In this document: positions 36,648-46,190 of the stretch, piece by piece
How the letters are laid out: each line of letters opens with the position of its first letter
Numbering within the stretch: position 1 is the stretch's first letter
From: Bacillota bacterium
GTDB lineage: Bacteria > Bacillota > Clostridia > Clostridiales > Clostridiaceae
DNA: 64,000 bases
Direction: 5' to 3'
Assembly (NCBI GenBank): GCA_017861315.1
Contig: JAGFXP010000006.1
Span: forward strand, 1-64,000
Notes under the pieces: generated by a model
What the model was told of the DNA's origin: nothing
Seen by the model: only the letters and a program-made list of their open reading frames with translations
The model's database searches: none
Program-made: the position numbers and the translations under genes

Positions 36648-39600
36648 TTATACTGCTACTTCAACAAACACGTTCAGCTTTTCGCCGTTGATGTTGCTTT
36701 CAGTGTAGTCAGCCTCTTTGTTGTAGAACACTTCCACAGCAAGGGTTTCCTTTTTGATCAGATCTTCGAACTTTTCGACCAGTTTCTCAAGCATCTCGTT
36801 CCCGGAAACATAGAGGTTTATCTTGTCAGCAACCTCAAAGCCGCTGTCCTTCCTCATGTTCTGGACCTTGCTGAGTATCTCTCTGATAAAGCCTTCTTCC
36901 CTCAGTTCATCTGTGATGTGGGTATCAAGGACAACTCCTACAGGACCTTCCCCCGCAAATGCAAATCCTTCGAGGCCCTGCATTGTAACGAGCAGGTTTT
37001 CAGCTGACAGAGGGATATCCTCTTCGTCGATAGTTATATAAACCAGCTCTCCCGCCATTATTCTCTGGGCCAGGTCCATCTGGTCCATGGCGTTTATCTC
37101 TTTCCTTATTGCAGGTATGAGTTTCCCGTACTCTTTTCCGAGCACAGGGAGGTTTGGTTTGATGTCGAAGCTAACATATTTTGAAAGGTCGGATCCGAAC
37201 TCGATATCCTTTATGTTAAGCTCTTCTTTTATTATGTCCCCGTAGTATTCCGGCAGGGATTTCGTGCTTACGAGCATTTCTGCAAGCGGCTGTCTGTTCT
37301 TTATGTTTGCAGCGTTTCTTGTGCTTCTGCCCAGCTTGACTATCTTGTATGCCAGTTCCATATCCTCTTCAAGCTCGCTGTCTACAAGGTCAGCGTTGTA
37401 AGCCGGCCAGCCGCAGAGGTGGATGCTTTCCTTGGCTTCAGGATCAAGTGCCACGACCAGGTTCTGGTATATGTCCTCAACCATGAACGGCACGAACGGC
37501 GCTGAAACAAGGCAGACAGTGTTGATCACATTGTAAAGCGTCACGTATGCGCCTATCTTGTCGTCTGTTAGCTCTTCGCTCCAGAATCTGGCTCTGTTTC
37601 TTCTTACATACCAGTTTGAAAGCTCGTCCACAAATTCTCCGATATTCTTTGCCGCTTCTGTTATCTTGTAAGCATCCATGTATTCAGCTGTCTGTTTTAC
37701 AAGGGTGTTCAGCTTAGCTGTGATCCATTTGTCCATTACATGCTCGCTCTTGAAATCCTTGTAGTCAAGCGGATTGAAGTTGTCAAGGTCGGCATACAGA
37801 ACGTAGAAGGAATATACATTCCAGAGTGTTCCGAGGAATTTTCTCTGGCTGTCCACTACCGCTTCTTCATAGAATCTTGAAGGTAGCCATGGTGCGCTTG
37901 CAGTGAAGAAGTACCATCTAGTAGCATCCGCTCCTATGTTTTCAAGCACGTCTGACGGACTGAGCGCATTTCCTTTTGATTTGGACATCTTGAGCCCGTG
38001 TTTGTCAAGGACGTGTCCGAGTACTACGCAGTTTTCGAAGGAGCTCTTTCCGAACAGGCATGTTGAAACTGCCATAAGGGAGTAGAACCATCCTCTTGTC
38101 TGGTCCACAGCCTCTGAAATAAACTGTGCAGGGAAGTTGCCCTCAAACAGCTCCTTGTTTTCGAACGGATAGTGGTGCTGAGCAAAAGGCATTGCACCCG
38201 AATCGTACCAGCAGTCTATAACCTCGGATACTCTTGTCATCTCTCCGCCGCATTTGCTGCATTTCAATTTAACTTCATCTATATATGGCTTGTGGAGCTC
38301 AATTCCTTCAGGAACGTCTATTCCTTTTTCATTGAGTTCTTCTATGCTTCCTATGCACTCCCTGTGGCCGCAGCCGCATTCCCAAACCGGAAGAGGCGTT
38401 CCCCAGTATCTTTCACGGCTTAAGCCCCAGTCGATAGCCCCTTCTACGAACTTGCCGAACCTTCCTGTCCTTACGTTGTCCGGATACCAGTTTGTAGCAT
38501 TGGTGTTTTTAACCAGTTCATCCCTAAGCGACGACATCCTTATGAACCAGGTGTCTCTTGGATAGTAAAGCAGAGGCGTATCGCATCTCCAGCAGAAAGG
38601 ATAGGAATGCTCGAACTTCTCTTCCTTATAAAGGAAATTGTTGTCTGCCAGGTACTTGAGTATGTCCTTGTCTGCGTCTTTTACAAATTTGCCTGCAAGG
38701 AAACCTGATTCTTGAGTGAATTTTCCTTCTGTGTCAACCAGGTTGATTAAAGGAAGATCGTATTTCTTTCCCGTGATATTGTCGTCTTCACCGAAGGCAG
38801 GCGCAGTGTGGACTATACCTGTACCGTCAGTTGTTGTAACGTAATCAGCATGCACAACATAAAAGGCTTTTTTGTCTACCTTTGCAAAAGGGAACATCTG
38901 CTCGTACTCAACACCGACAAGTTCCTCTCCTTTGAATTCCTTAACTATTTCATATTCTCCAGCCAGTTTTCCCAGGAGCTCTTTTGCGAGAACTATGTGT
39001 TCGCCGTTGTTCAAAACTTCAACATAATCGTAAGTCTTGTTGACTGCCAGAGCCGCATTGCTCGGGAGTGTCCACGGTGTTGTTGTCCAGGCGAGAAGAT
39101 ATTTATCTTCATTTTTAACTTTGAATTTCACATAAACGGAAATATCCTTTACATCCTTATATCCCTGTGATACTTCGTGTGATGAAAGGGCAGTTCCGCA
39201 CCTTGGACAGTAAGGCACAACCTTGTGGCCTTTGTACATAAGGTCCTTGTCCCATATCTGCTTCAGCGACCACCATACTGATTCGATGTAAGTATTGTGG
39301 TAGGTTACGTAAGGGTTTTCCATGTCGACCCAGAATCCGACCCTGTCAGACATCTCTTCCCACTGGGAAACGTACTTGAACACGCTTTCTTTGCATTTCT
39401 TTGTGAATTCTTCAACGCCGTACTCCTCTATCTGAGGCTTTCCCGATATTCCCAGCTGTTTTTCAACTTCAAGCTCAACCGGAAGCCCGTGAGTGTCCCA
39501 GCCTGCTTTTCTGAGCACTCTGTAGCCCTGCATGACTTTATATCTGGGAATCAGATCCTTTATAGCTCTTGTAAGAACGTGTCCTATGTGAGGCTGACCG

Positions 39601-39752
39601 TTTGCTGTAGGCGGTCCGTCGTAGAATGTGAAATACTCAGCTTCCTTATTTAAATCAAAGCTTTTTTTGATTATGTCGTTTTCCTTCCAAAACTGAAGAA
39701 CATCTTTTTCCATCTGAACAAAGGATCTTGAGTTGTCGATTTTCTTATACAT
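36648..39752 (-). CDS. ileS: Isoleucyl-tRNA synthetase
   Basis: Class I aminoacyl-tRNA synthetase charging tRNA-Ile, with editing of Val. The 1034 aa include the HIGH motif in [15 protein letters not shown], the KMSKS loop [11 protein letters not shown], the editing domain with [19 protein letters not shown], and the zinc-type CPRCGTALS. The length and a C-terminal domain with [21 protein letters not shown] place it in the larger eukaryote-like IleRS type 2 group. This type is often linked with mupirocin resistance, which is known for the group and not shown here. Controlled by the T-box leader upstream. Confidence 0.97.
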   Translation of the reverse strand: MYKKIDNSRSFVQMEKDVLQFWKENDIIKKSFDLNKEAEYFTFYDGPPTANGQPHIGHVLTRAIKDLIPRYKVMQGYRVLRKAGWDTHGLPVELEVEKQLGISGKPQIEEYGVEEFTKKCKESVFKYVSQWEEMSDRVGFWVDMENPYVTYHNTYIESVWWSLKQIWDKDLMYKGHKVVPYCPRCGTALSSHEVSQGYKDVKDISVYVKFKVKNEDKYLLAWTTTPWTLPSNAALAVNKTYDYVEVLNNGEHIVLAKELLGKLAGEYEIVKEFKGEELVGVEYEQMFPFAKVDKKAFYVVHADYVTTTDGTGIVHTAPAFGEDDNITGKKYDLPLINLVDTEGKFTQESGFLAGKFVKDADKDILKYLADNNFLYKEEKFEHSYPFCWRCDTPLLYYPRDTWFIRMSSLRDELVKNTNATNWYPDNVRTGRFGKFVEGAIDWGLSRERYWGTPLPVWECGCGHRECIGSIEELNEKGIDVPEGIELHKPYIDEVKLKCSKCGGEMTRVSEVIDCWYDSGAMPFAQHHYPFENKELFEGNFPAQFISEAVDQTRGWFYSLMAVSTCLFGKSSFENCVVLGHVLDKHGLKMSKSKGNALSPSDVLENIGADATRWYFFTASAPWLPSRFYEEAVVDSQRKFLGTLWNVYSFYVLYADLDNFNPLDYKDFKSEHVMDKWITAKLNTLVKQTAEYMDAYKITEAAKNIGEFVDELSNWYVRRNRARFWSEELTDDKIGAYVTLYNVINTVCLVSAPFVPFMVEDIYQNLVVALDPEAKESIHLCGWPAYNADLVDSELEEDMELAYKIVKLGRSTRNAANIKNRQPLAEMLVSTKSLPEYYGDIIKEELNIKDIEFGSDLSKYVSFDIKPNLPVLGKEYGKLIPAIRKEINAMDQMDLAQRIMAGELVYITIDEEDIPLSAENLLVTMQGLEGFAFAGEGPVGVVLDTHITDELREEGFIREILSKVQNMRKDSGFEVADKINLYVSGNEMLEKLVEKFEDLIKKETLAVEVFYNKEADYTESNINGEKLNVFVEVAV

Positions 39753-39780
39753 ATGATTTTCGCCCTCCTAAAAATTAATA

Positions 39781-40030
39781 AAAAAAACTTCATCCAAAAT
39801 AGGACGAAGTAAAATTCGCTATACCACCTACGGTAAATATCTTCAGGCACATAAATGCCCTATCCTTTAACGCAGAATTACGAAGAAACTTACTAACTGC
39901 CTTAAGCATTTTCGGCTTCCCAGCTCCCAGGTGATATTCTTTAAACCTTTCCTGCGGACTTCCACCTATGTCCACTCTCTGAAAGTGACCGGTTTAAATA
40001 CTCTTCCTGTTCAACGCATTCGTGTTATGT
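39781..40030 (-). promoter_or_regulatory. T-box leader of ileS (isoleucine-specific)
   Basis: The minus strand carries the T-box core AGGTGGTATAGCG (39817-39832 region) and a terminator hairpin ACTTCGTCC/GGATGAAGT followed by Ts. Further upstream is the Stem I with AGAGAGTGG and the specifier loop GAAT-ATC-ACC; the ATC at 39933-39935 matches isoleucine. Uncharged tRNA-Ile is expected to stabilise the antiterminator. Confidence 0.93.
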
Positions 40031-40066
40031 AAACAATTGCTGATTTTCATAATTATATTATATATT

Positions 40067-41395
40067 TCAAAGGCTGTCAATTACTTTGATTTTTTTAAAC
40101 TTCTTGTAAGCCAGATTACAGAGCGGGAGCAGGTACAGATACACAAGGAAAGGAATGCACCTGTAATCCGCCCTCAGGTTCATCATGGGCACAAGCAGTG
40201 CGACATTCCAGGGAATAAGCGGCGAGATAACGATCGCCGTGTTTTCGAGATCAACCGCTGCCTGCTCCTTTGGCATGCCCTGCTTAGCATAGCTGTTCTT
40301 GTTCAGCATGTGGGTCATTATGACCGCCAGGGACTGGCTGCATCCAAAAGCCGAGGTCACGATGCTCGACAGCACCACATTCCTGAACACCTCATACCTG
40401 TTCCTGGCCTTATCCAGGAGCTCAAGGACCTTGTCCAGCATCCCGGTACCCTCGAATATCCCCGAAAACGCCGAGGAAATGAATACTACAAGGGCGGTCT
40501 TGAGCATGGATTCTATCCCGCCTCCCTTGATTATGGACGTAAGCGGACCGGCCTCAGGAGTCGTGTATCCGAACACCATGTATTTCATGCACTCCGCAAC
40601 ACTGTATCCCTGAACCGCCACGCTTATAACAACCGCCGTTATGACGCTGATGAGCATGGATATCTTGACGTCTATCTTGAAAACGGAGAACAGAAGCATT
40701 ACCAAAGCGGGAACGAGCACAACCGCATTAACAGCGAAAACTTTCAATATTTCCGCGTTCAGGTAATTTCCCGGATTATTCAACTGGAATTTCAGCGAGA
40801 TCAGGAAGTAAATGATTATGGACAAAGCAAAAGGGACCACGGATGTTTTTAGCATGTTTTTCATATTTTCATATATGTTAGTCCCGGTTATGACTCCGAC
40901 CAGATTTGCACTCGAGGACATTGGCGACATCCTGTCGCCGAAGTACGCCCCTGCGATTATTGCGCCTGCGGCTGCAGCAGGATCCACGCCGCCTCCGCGC
41001 GCAACAACCATGAGGGCTATCCCCACGGTCCCGACAGTTCCGAAGGATGTGCCTATCAGGAACGAGACAAAGCAGCATATAAGGAATGCAGAAAGGATGA
41101 ATATTTCCGGCTTAAGGAACTCGATGCCGTAAAAAACAATGGCCGCCACTGTCCCGGAGGACATCCATGTCGCTGTGATGGCTCCTATCAGTATGAATAC
41201 TTTGAGTATGGTAGCCGACTTCTTTGCCCCCTCGTAGGACAGCGCCGCCACCTCCGCGAACCTGTTTCCCCTGCGGAGGGCAACTGCAAAAAATATTGCG
41301 AAGCTCGCCAGCAAAGGATACGCAACAAAGATCCCGTTCAGGACGCAAAGTATCAACAGTATGAAGGATATTACAAAAGATATTACAATTTCCAA
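40067..41395 (-). CDS. NhaC-family Na+/H+ antiporter-like protein
   Basis: About 442 aa with some eleven hydrophobic segments. The blocks SGTVAAIVFYGIEFL, GTSFGTVGTVGIALM, AGAIIAGAYFGDRMSPMSSSANLVG and DLENTAIVISPLIPWN are typical of NhaC and related transporters, where GDRMSP-type motifs line the transport site. NhaC relatives exchange Na+ for H+ or malate/lactate; the substrate here is not determined. A TTG start 8 nt after GAGAAGG is preferred to the GTG three codons earlier, which touches the ribosome binding site. Confidence 0.88.
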   Translation of the reverse strand: MEIVISFVISFILLILCVLNGIFVAYPLLASFAIFFAVALRRGNRFAEVAALSYEGAKKSATILKVFILIGAITATWMSSGTVAAIVFYGIEFLKPEIFILSAFLICCFVSFLIGTSFGTVGTVGIALMVVARGGGVDPAAAAGAIIAGAYFGDRMSPMSSSANLVGVITGTNIYENMKNMLKTSVVPFALSIIIYFLISLKFQLNNPGNYLNAEILKVFAVNAVVLVPALVMLLFSVFKIDVKISMLISVITAVVISVAVQGYSVAECMKYMVFGYTTPEAGPLTSIIKGGGIESMLKTALVVFISSAFSGIFEGTGMLDKVLELLDKARNRYEVFRNVVLSSIVTSAFGCSQSLAVIMTHMLNKNSYAKQGMPKEQAAVDLENTAIVISPLIPWNVALLVPMMNLRADYRCIPFLVYLYLLPLCNLAYKKFKKIKVIDSL

Positions 41396-41486
41396 ACTTA
41401 TCACCTTCTCAATACAATGATAGCAGATATTTTTTTCTATTTATAGGTTATAATAAAAGAAAAACAAAACAGAAGAGGTGTTGATT

Positions 41487-42122
41487 ATGGATATAACTTG
41501 GCTTGGGCATTCTTCATTTCTTATCGAGGATTCCAGTGGCAGGAAGATACTGACGGATCCCTTCGACGAGACGGTCGGATATGACGTCTACAGAGGAGAG
41601 CCGGATCTGGTCACCATAAGCCACCATCACTTTGATCACGGCTACGTGAAGCTTTTGCCACAAAAGACCCGGAAGCTTGATTCGCCCGGGGTTTTCGATT
41701 TTGACGGGATCAGGGTAACCGGAATCCCTTCCTTCCATGACAAAACAAAGGGTTCAAAAAGGGGCAAAAATACAATTTTCATAATAGAGGCTGACGGCTA
41801 CAGGCTATGCCATCTCGGCGACCTCGGATATGTGCTCTCGGCCCCCGAAATAGAATCGCTGGGAGAAATCGATGTTCTGATGATCCCTGTAGGAGGAGTT
41901 TTCACAATCGACGGAGCAGAAGCCGCGTCCCTTTCAAAAGCCATAGGGAGCCACATAATACTCCCCATGCATTACAAAACACCTGCGATAGATTTTGAGA
42001 TAGCCGGCTTGGAACCCTTCCTGAGCATTATGGGCGGTGCCGAAGAAACCGACAGCAGCAAGCTCACCCTCAAAGGAGAGCTGAAAGGCCTGAACCAGGT
42101 AAAAGTTCTCAAATACGAATAA
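41487..42122 (+). CDS. Metallo-beta-lactamase-fold hydrolase (UPF0173-like)
   Basis: A 211 aa MBL-fold protein. The zinc motif is HHHFDHGY; further ligand regions are LCHLGDLGY and LPMHYKTP, and the N-terminal MDITWLGHSSFLIED is characteristic of the group. Substrate unknown. The ATG lies 6 nt after AGAGGTG, with GTG/TTG codons just upstream rejected. It stands alone on the plus strand, divergent from nhaC, with a TATAAT about 35 bp upstream, and shares a terminator region with nrdG. Confidence 0.9.
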   Translation: MDITWLGHSSFLIEDSSGRKILTDPFDETVGYDVYRGEPDLVTISHHHFDHGYVKLLPQKTRKLDSPGVFDFDGIRVTGIPSFHDKTKGSKRGKNTIFIIEADGYRLCHLGDLGYVLSAPEIESLGEIDVLMIPVGGVFTIDGAEAASLSKAIGSHIILPMHYKTPAIDFEIAGLEPFLSIMGGAEETDSSKLTLKGELKGLNQVKVLKYE

Positions 42123-42163
42123 AAAAAGAGCCTGACTCCAGGATTAACACCCCGGATTCAGGC
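42121..42163. terminator. Bidirectional terminator between the MBL-fold gene and nrdG
   Basis: Stem GCCTGACTCC / GGATTCAGGC with one mismatch and a 14-nt loop. Seven Ts follow on the minus strand and a weaker T-rich stretch on the plus strand. Confidence 0.82.
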
Positions 42164-42175
42164 TTGAATTTTGAT

Positions 42176-42652
42176 TTATGACAGCTTTATTATCCTCTGG
42201 TTTCTGGAACCCGCGTATTTCGGAGCCCCTTCCTTCTGTGCAGAATCAAATCTTCCGTCCACCAGCACGTCTATCTTGTTCAGAAGATTTATCTTGCTCT
42301 CATCATTGCTTCTCACTATTTCCTCGTAGGTATATCCTGAGTAGCACCATATGTTGAGTCCCATAGCCTTTATGCTGTCTGCAAGCTCGCTTAGGGTCTC
42401 GGCATGCTCGAAAGGATCTCCTCCCGAAAATGTCACGCCTTTTATGAGCGGAACGTTGCTTTCTATCCTGCCCAATATCTCTTTCAGGCTCACAGTATCC
42501 CCGTAGCTAAAATCCTGCATGGCTGCATTGTGGCAGCCAGGACATTTATGCCTGCATCCGGATACGAAGAGCACAGACCTCAGACCTTCTCCGTTGACCA
42601 GCGAGTTGTCCAGAAATCCGGCTACCTGAAGGCGCTTGTTCAAACACTCCAT
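42176..42652 (-). CDS. nrdG: Anaerobic ribonucleotide reductase activating protein
   Basis: Radical SAM enzyme of 158 aa that generates the glycyl radical on NrdD. The [4Fe-4S] motif is CRHKCPGCHN and GVTFSGGDPFEH is the SAM-binding GGE-like segment. It starts 14 bp after the nrdD stop with a GGGCGGTGGG site, so it is co-transcribed with its partner. Confidence 0.96.
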   Translation of the reverse strand: MECLNKRLQVAGFLDNSLVNGEGLRSVLFVSGCRHKCPGCHNAAMQDFSYGDTVSLKEILGRIESNVPLIKGVTFSGGDPFEHAETLSELADSIKAMGLNIWCYSGYTYEEIVRSNDESKINLLNKIDVLVDGRFDSAQKEGAPKYAGSRNQRIIKLS

Positions 42653-42666
42653 AAGCCCACCGCCCT

Positions 42667-44781
42667 TTACATGTAATAGTAGTTGTGATTATGGCTGGAA
42701 TCGTGGGACACCCTGTCGCTTCTTTCTGCAGTCTTGCCCGAACCGAATCTTTCATCGAGGCTAAGATATCCCGTAACCCTGGAGATACCCTGTATGTTTT
42801 CGCTGCCGCAGCTGTGGCAGTTGTCTTCCGCTCTCAGGAAAGTCCCGCATTCCCTGCAGTATCTTATGTGGAAGTTTATGCCCAGGTAGCTTATGTTTGT
42901 GCTCTCATATGCATACTTGAGAATGTCCTCTATCACATCGCCTGTAGGATAGTCATCAAGCTCCAGATAGCTTATGTGTCCAGCGTTGCAGAGCTTATGG
43001 TATGGAGCTTCGGCATTGATCTTGTCCTTTATTGAAATCTTGTATTCAACAGGAACATGGTAGCTGTTTGTGTAGTATTCCTTGTCTGTAACTCCTTTTA
43101 TCCTTCCGAACACCTTCCTGTCCTGCAAAACGAACCTTCCGCTGAGCCCTTCTGCCGGTGTGGCATATGTGCTCCAGTTCAGGTGCGTCTCCTTTGTAAG
43201 GCCGTCAGTGTAATTCCTGATATGCTGAACTATCTTAATTCCAAGCTCTCTTGCTTCTTCGCTTTCGCCGTGGTGTGCTCCTGTAAGCGCTATAAGCGTT
43301 TCTGCAAGCCCTATGAAGCCTATTGACCACGTTCCCTGCTTTAGGATAGGTTCGATGGAATCATCCGGCGCAAGGTTTTCTGAACCTTTCATGAGCCCCT
43401 GTCCCGCTACGAAAGGAAGATCCTTTACCTTGAGTTTCTTGAGAACCCCGTATCTGTTCAGAAGCGCATCCTTTGCCAGCTGAAGCCTTGAATCAAGGAT
43501 GCTGAAGAATTTGTCAAGGTCGCCCTTCGCAACGATTCCTATCCTTGGAAGGTTAATGGTTGCAGGAGCAATGTTGCCTCTTCCCTTGGTTCCCGGTTCG
43601 CCGTTTACGTTTCCGCACACGTAGGTTCTGCATCCCATTGTTGCAGGAAGAACGCCTTTGTCATAGTATTCCTTGTTGAAGTCTGCATCTATGTTCATGA
43701 ATGTAGGATTCATCCTCTTGCTTGCAACATCGCATGCAAGCTTGAACAGGTAGTTGTAAGGGTCCCCGGCATTCCTGTTCACCCCTTCTTTAACCCTGAA
43801 GATGATGTTAGGGAATATCGGCTGTTCTCCTTTTCCAAGACCCTTCCTGTACTCAAGAAGGAACTGCTCGCATATCAGCGCCGCATCCTTGCTGTTAGGT
43901 ATCCCGATATTGATTGAGCTGAAAGGCACCTGGCTTCCTGCCCTTGAGTGCATTGTGTTCAGGTTATACACTATTCCCTGCATAGCCTGCTTGATGCACT
44001 TCAGAAGTTTTGTCTCTACAATTTCATCTGCCCTGTCGCCTTCTATACCCAGCTCGGCAAGTTCTTTTCTTATTTCGATCCTTGTGGTTTCAACAAAATA
44101 AGCCATGTCGTTGTCGAAGTCCGGGTGCGACTGCCCGCCGAACATATCATTCTGGGTTGACTGGAGAAGTATGCAGGAAAGCTCGCAGGCTGACTCTATT
44201 CTCTTTGGCGGTCTTATGTACCCGTATCCGGTATTGAACCCATTCTGTAGAACCTCTTTAGTCGGTATATGTAAACAGTTTGTAGTCAGGTTGTAGCTGT
44301 CAAGGTCGTGGTAGTATACATCGCCGTTTTCGTGGGCTTTTGAAAGATATTTTGGCATTACGCTCAGGTTGTACCATTTGTTAGATTCGCTCGCTATCCT
44401 GAGAAGCTTGGAGCTGAAGTTGTTTCCAACGTTGGCATTGTCCCTGTCCGTCTCAACTCCGATTTTTTCTATGGCCGTCATAAGATCCGACTTGATTTCC
44501 CTTAGCTTGGTTCTTTCTTTTCTATAGTTGGAGTATGTTGCTCCCAGTTCCTTATAGCCTTCGGAGAACAGTGTGCCTTCGACTGTATTCTGTATATCTT
44601 CAACGTATATCTCATTTCTTTCCATGGACTCCAGGTCCTTTATCGCCTTCTGCGTTAAGTTTATGTACTCGCTTTCCTTAAGTTCATTCCCAAGTTCTAC
44701 GCATGCACACTTAATCGCATTTGTAATTTTAACCGAATTAAAAGCGACTTTTCTTCCGTCCCTCTTCACAACATGTAGCAT
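42667..44781 (-). CDS. nrdD: Anaerobic (class III) ribonucleoside-triphosphate reductase
   Basis: Reduces ribonucleotides to deoxyribonucleotides under anoxia. The N-terminal ATP cone (VVKRDGRKVAFNSVKITNAI, residues 4-23) senses ATP/dATP. The large barrel contains GNVNGEPGTKGRGNIAPATINLPR, the C-terminal zinc site is formed by CRECGTF and CHSCGSE, and the glycyl-radical loop is SRVTGYLS near the end. Length 704 aa. A GGGGGG site is 8 nt before the ATG. A palindromic NrdR-like box lies directly upstream. Confidence 0.97.
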   Translation of the reverse strand: MLHVVKRDGRKVAFNSVKITNAIKCACVELGNELKESEYINLTQKAIKDLESMERNEIYVEDIQNTVEGTLFSEGYKELGATYSNYRKERTKLREIKSDLMTAIEKIGVETDRDNANVGNNFSSKLLRIASESNKWYNLSVMPKYLSKAHENGDVYYHDLDSYNLTTNCLHIPTKEVLQNGFNTGYGYIRPPKRIESACELSCILLQSTQNDMFGGQSHPDFDNDMAYFVETTRIEIRKELAELGIEGDRADEIVETKLLKCIKQAMQGIVYNLNTMHSRAGSQVPFSSINIGIPNSKDAALICEQFLLEYRKGLGKGEQPIFPNIIFRVKEGVNRNAGDPYNYLFKLACDVASKRMNPTFMNIDADFNKEYYDKGVLPATMGCRTYVCGNVNGEPGTKGRGNIAPATINLPRIGIVAKGDLDKFFSILDSRLQLAKDALLNRYGVLKKLKVKDLPFVAGQGLMKGSENLAPDDSIEPILKQGTWSIGFIGLAETLIALTGAHHGESEEARELGIKIVQHIRNYTDGLTKETHLNWSTYATPAEGLSGRFVLQDRKVFGRIKGVTDKEYYTNSYHVPVEYKISIKDKINAEAPYHKLCNAGHISYLELDDYPTGDVIEDILKYAYESTNISYLGINFHIRYCRECGTFLRAEDNCHSCGSENIQGISRVTGYLSLDERFGSGKTAERSDRVSHDSSHNHNYYYM

Positions 44782-44798
44782 ATGCTAATCCCCCCGAC

Positions 44799-44812
44799 CA
44801 CAATATATTGTA
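44799..44812. promoter_or_regulatory. Candidate NrdR box upstream of nrdD
   Basis: The perfect palindrome ACAATATATTGT, embedded in CACAATATATTGTA, resembles the NrdR-box consensus ACA-C-WATATATW-GTGT. It lies between the nrdD -10 element and the ribosome binding site, where a repressor would act. Only one clear copy is seen; functional sites usually come in pairs. Confidence 0.45.
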
Positions 44813-44825
44813 TTTCACTCCTGTT

Positions 44826-44854
44826 ATTATACTATGGCTTCCGCCATTAAGCAA
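44826..44854 (-). promoter_or_regulatory. Probable promoter of nrdDG
   Basis: TTGCTT and TATAAT separated by 17 nt on the minus strand, about 45 bp upstream of the nrdD start. Confidence 0.6.
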
Positions 44855-44935
44855 TCACTATAATGTATTTAAATTTATGTTTAAACAGTAATAACCTAGC
44901 GCTATCTGCCTTTTTTTATCTTTTTTGCCATCCCA

Positions 44936-44966
44936 ACAAAAAAATAAGGGAGCGGGCGCTCCCCTA
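44936..44966 (-). terminator. Terminator after the ferredoxin gene
   Basis: GC-rich stem GGGAGC/GCTCCC with a small loop, flanked on the minus strand by TTATTTTTTT. Confidence 0.85.
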
Positions 44967-44970
44967 TCTT

Positions 44971-45168
44971 TTAATCGAATTGAGAAATACCTATAACGGA
45001 TACCGGGCATGCTTCCTCTGCTTCTTTTGCGCTGTTCAGAGCATCATCCGGGATATCCTCATTGATTACTTCTGCCTTTCCGTCATCACCCATAATAAAA
45101 ACTTCAGGGCAGGTTGCGGCGCAGATGCCGCAGCCTATGCAGCCGTCTTTGTCAATCATAGCTTTCAT
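44971..45168 (-). CDS. Single-cluster [4Fe-4S] ferredoxin
   Basis: Small 65 aa electron carrier. One cluster is bound by CIGCGICAATCP and the distal cysteine in EEACPVSVI; the second cluster of clostridial 2[4Fe-4S] ferredoxins is absent. Acidic residues dominate the middle (MGDDGKAEVINEDIPDD). The ATG is 8 nt after GGGAG; a GTG three codons upstream was rejected. It is monocistronic. A partner is not evident, although anaerobic reductases such as NrdG in the neighbourhood need low-potential electrons. Confidence 0.95.
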   Translation of the reverse strand: MKAMIDKDGCIGCGICAATCPEVFIMGDDGKAEVINEDIPDDALNSAKEAEEACPVSVIGISQFD

Positions 45169-45235
45169 AACGATCACTCCCTCAATCCATATTTACTAAT
45201 ATTTTAGACTCTGAGGAGCCTCCAAGTCAATCCTT

Positions 45236-46066
45236 TTAAAAATCGTCCGGCTTTTCTTTTGTTATGGATACATTCCATGCGCCATTTTCATATTTGTTGA
45301 AAATATAATACTTCACTTCCGTCTGTGCTTTTTTATCCCAGAAATAGACTACCGCTTTGTAAAGAGTTGATTTGAAACCTTTAGTTTTTATGGTTACAAG
45401 GGTATCATACTGCCCCTTGTTCTCCTTCACAATTTCGGAGTTCTCGTACTTTCCTTTGAGTTTGCTTTCAAAATCCTCGAGATCAGCTGAAAGCAGGAAT
45501 TTCCCCACATCAACATCATCTATGAGATTGACCCCTATACTCTGGCCCTTGTCCTTGCCTGAAAAGTATTCATCTATGGTCTTCTTAAGCGAGTTATAGT
45601 ATATGCTCTCGAAGTCCTTCGGCTTTCTTATGTTCCAGAAATTCTTGATTATATCGTTGTCTATCCTTCTCGACACATCGTAAATCTTGCTGTCGGAATA
45701 CAGGTTTCCCGAGCCGGTCTTTCCCACAGTAGCCACATACTGAAACTTGTGAACGGTTCCGTTACCCTCATCCATCTCAAGTATATAGTCAGGATCCAGC
45801 GAGGATTTCTGGCTAACCACCTTTGCAGAGGACAGGACCTCGTACAGGTCGCTTATGGCATTCTGGTCTGATATAACGAATCTGAAGCCCGGATCCCTCG
45901 TGCTCTGTATGACAATCTTCTTTATTTTATTTTGCTTAATATATTCAAAATCGGTATTCTTCAAACCCAAACTAACCTTTGCACTGTCTATGCTGGCACA
46001 TCCGGACAGGCTTATGGCAATAAATACAGAGGCTAGAGTATAGGCTATTACTTTTCTAAACTTCAA
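45236..46066 (-). CDS. Hypothetical lipoprotein
   Basis: Unrecognised 276 aa exported protein. Starting at a TTG 8-9 nt after GGAGGA, it has a signal peptide MKFRKVIAYTLASVFIAIS and a lipobox LSGC, so it is probably anchored to the outer face of the membrane by its lipid-modified cysteine. The mature part alternates beta-type and helical segments without a motif I know (KKIVIQSTRDPGFRFVISD, YVATVGKTGSGNLYSDSKIYD). It is the first of several surface-protein genes in this region. An upstream ATG 12 codons earlier would give an unusual signal peptide and was not chosen. Confidence 0.85.
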   Translation of the reverse strand: MKFRKVIAYTLASVFIAISLSGCASIDSAKVSLGLKNTDFEYIKQNKIKKIVIQSTRDPGFRFVISDQNAISDLYEVLSSAKVVSQKSSLDPDYILEMDEGNGTVHKFQYVATVGKTGSGNLYSDSKIYDVSRRIDNDIIKNFWNIRKPKDFESIYYNSLKKTIDEYFSGKDKGQSIGVNLIDDVDVGKFLLSADLEDFESKLKGKYENSEIVKENKGQYDTLVTIKTKGFKSTLYKAVVYFWDKKAQTEVKYYIFNKYENGAWNVSITKEKPDDF

Positions 46067-46146
46067 AGTAATACTCCTCCTGTTAAACATAAATTTTTTC
46101 ACTAAACCTTATTATAGCACACGAACCTGACTATATGAAATGAAAT

Positions 46147-46179
46147 AAAAAAATTAGGCTCCGGTTTAACCCGGAGCCT
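46147..46179 (-). terminator. Terminator after the first LPXTG gene
   Basis: Perfect 9-bp stem AGGCTCCGG/CCGGAGCCT with a 6-nt loop, followed by AATTTTTTT on the minus strand. Confidence 0.9.
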
Positions 46180-46190
46180 TTCTGCAGAAA

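Noticed and set aside
39790..39975. A 61-codon minus-strand frame upstream of ileS
   Set aside because: It is inside the ileS T-box leader and has no ribosome binding site.
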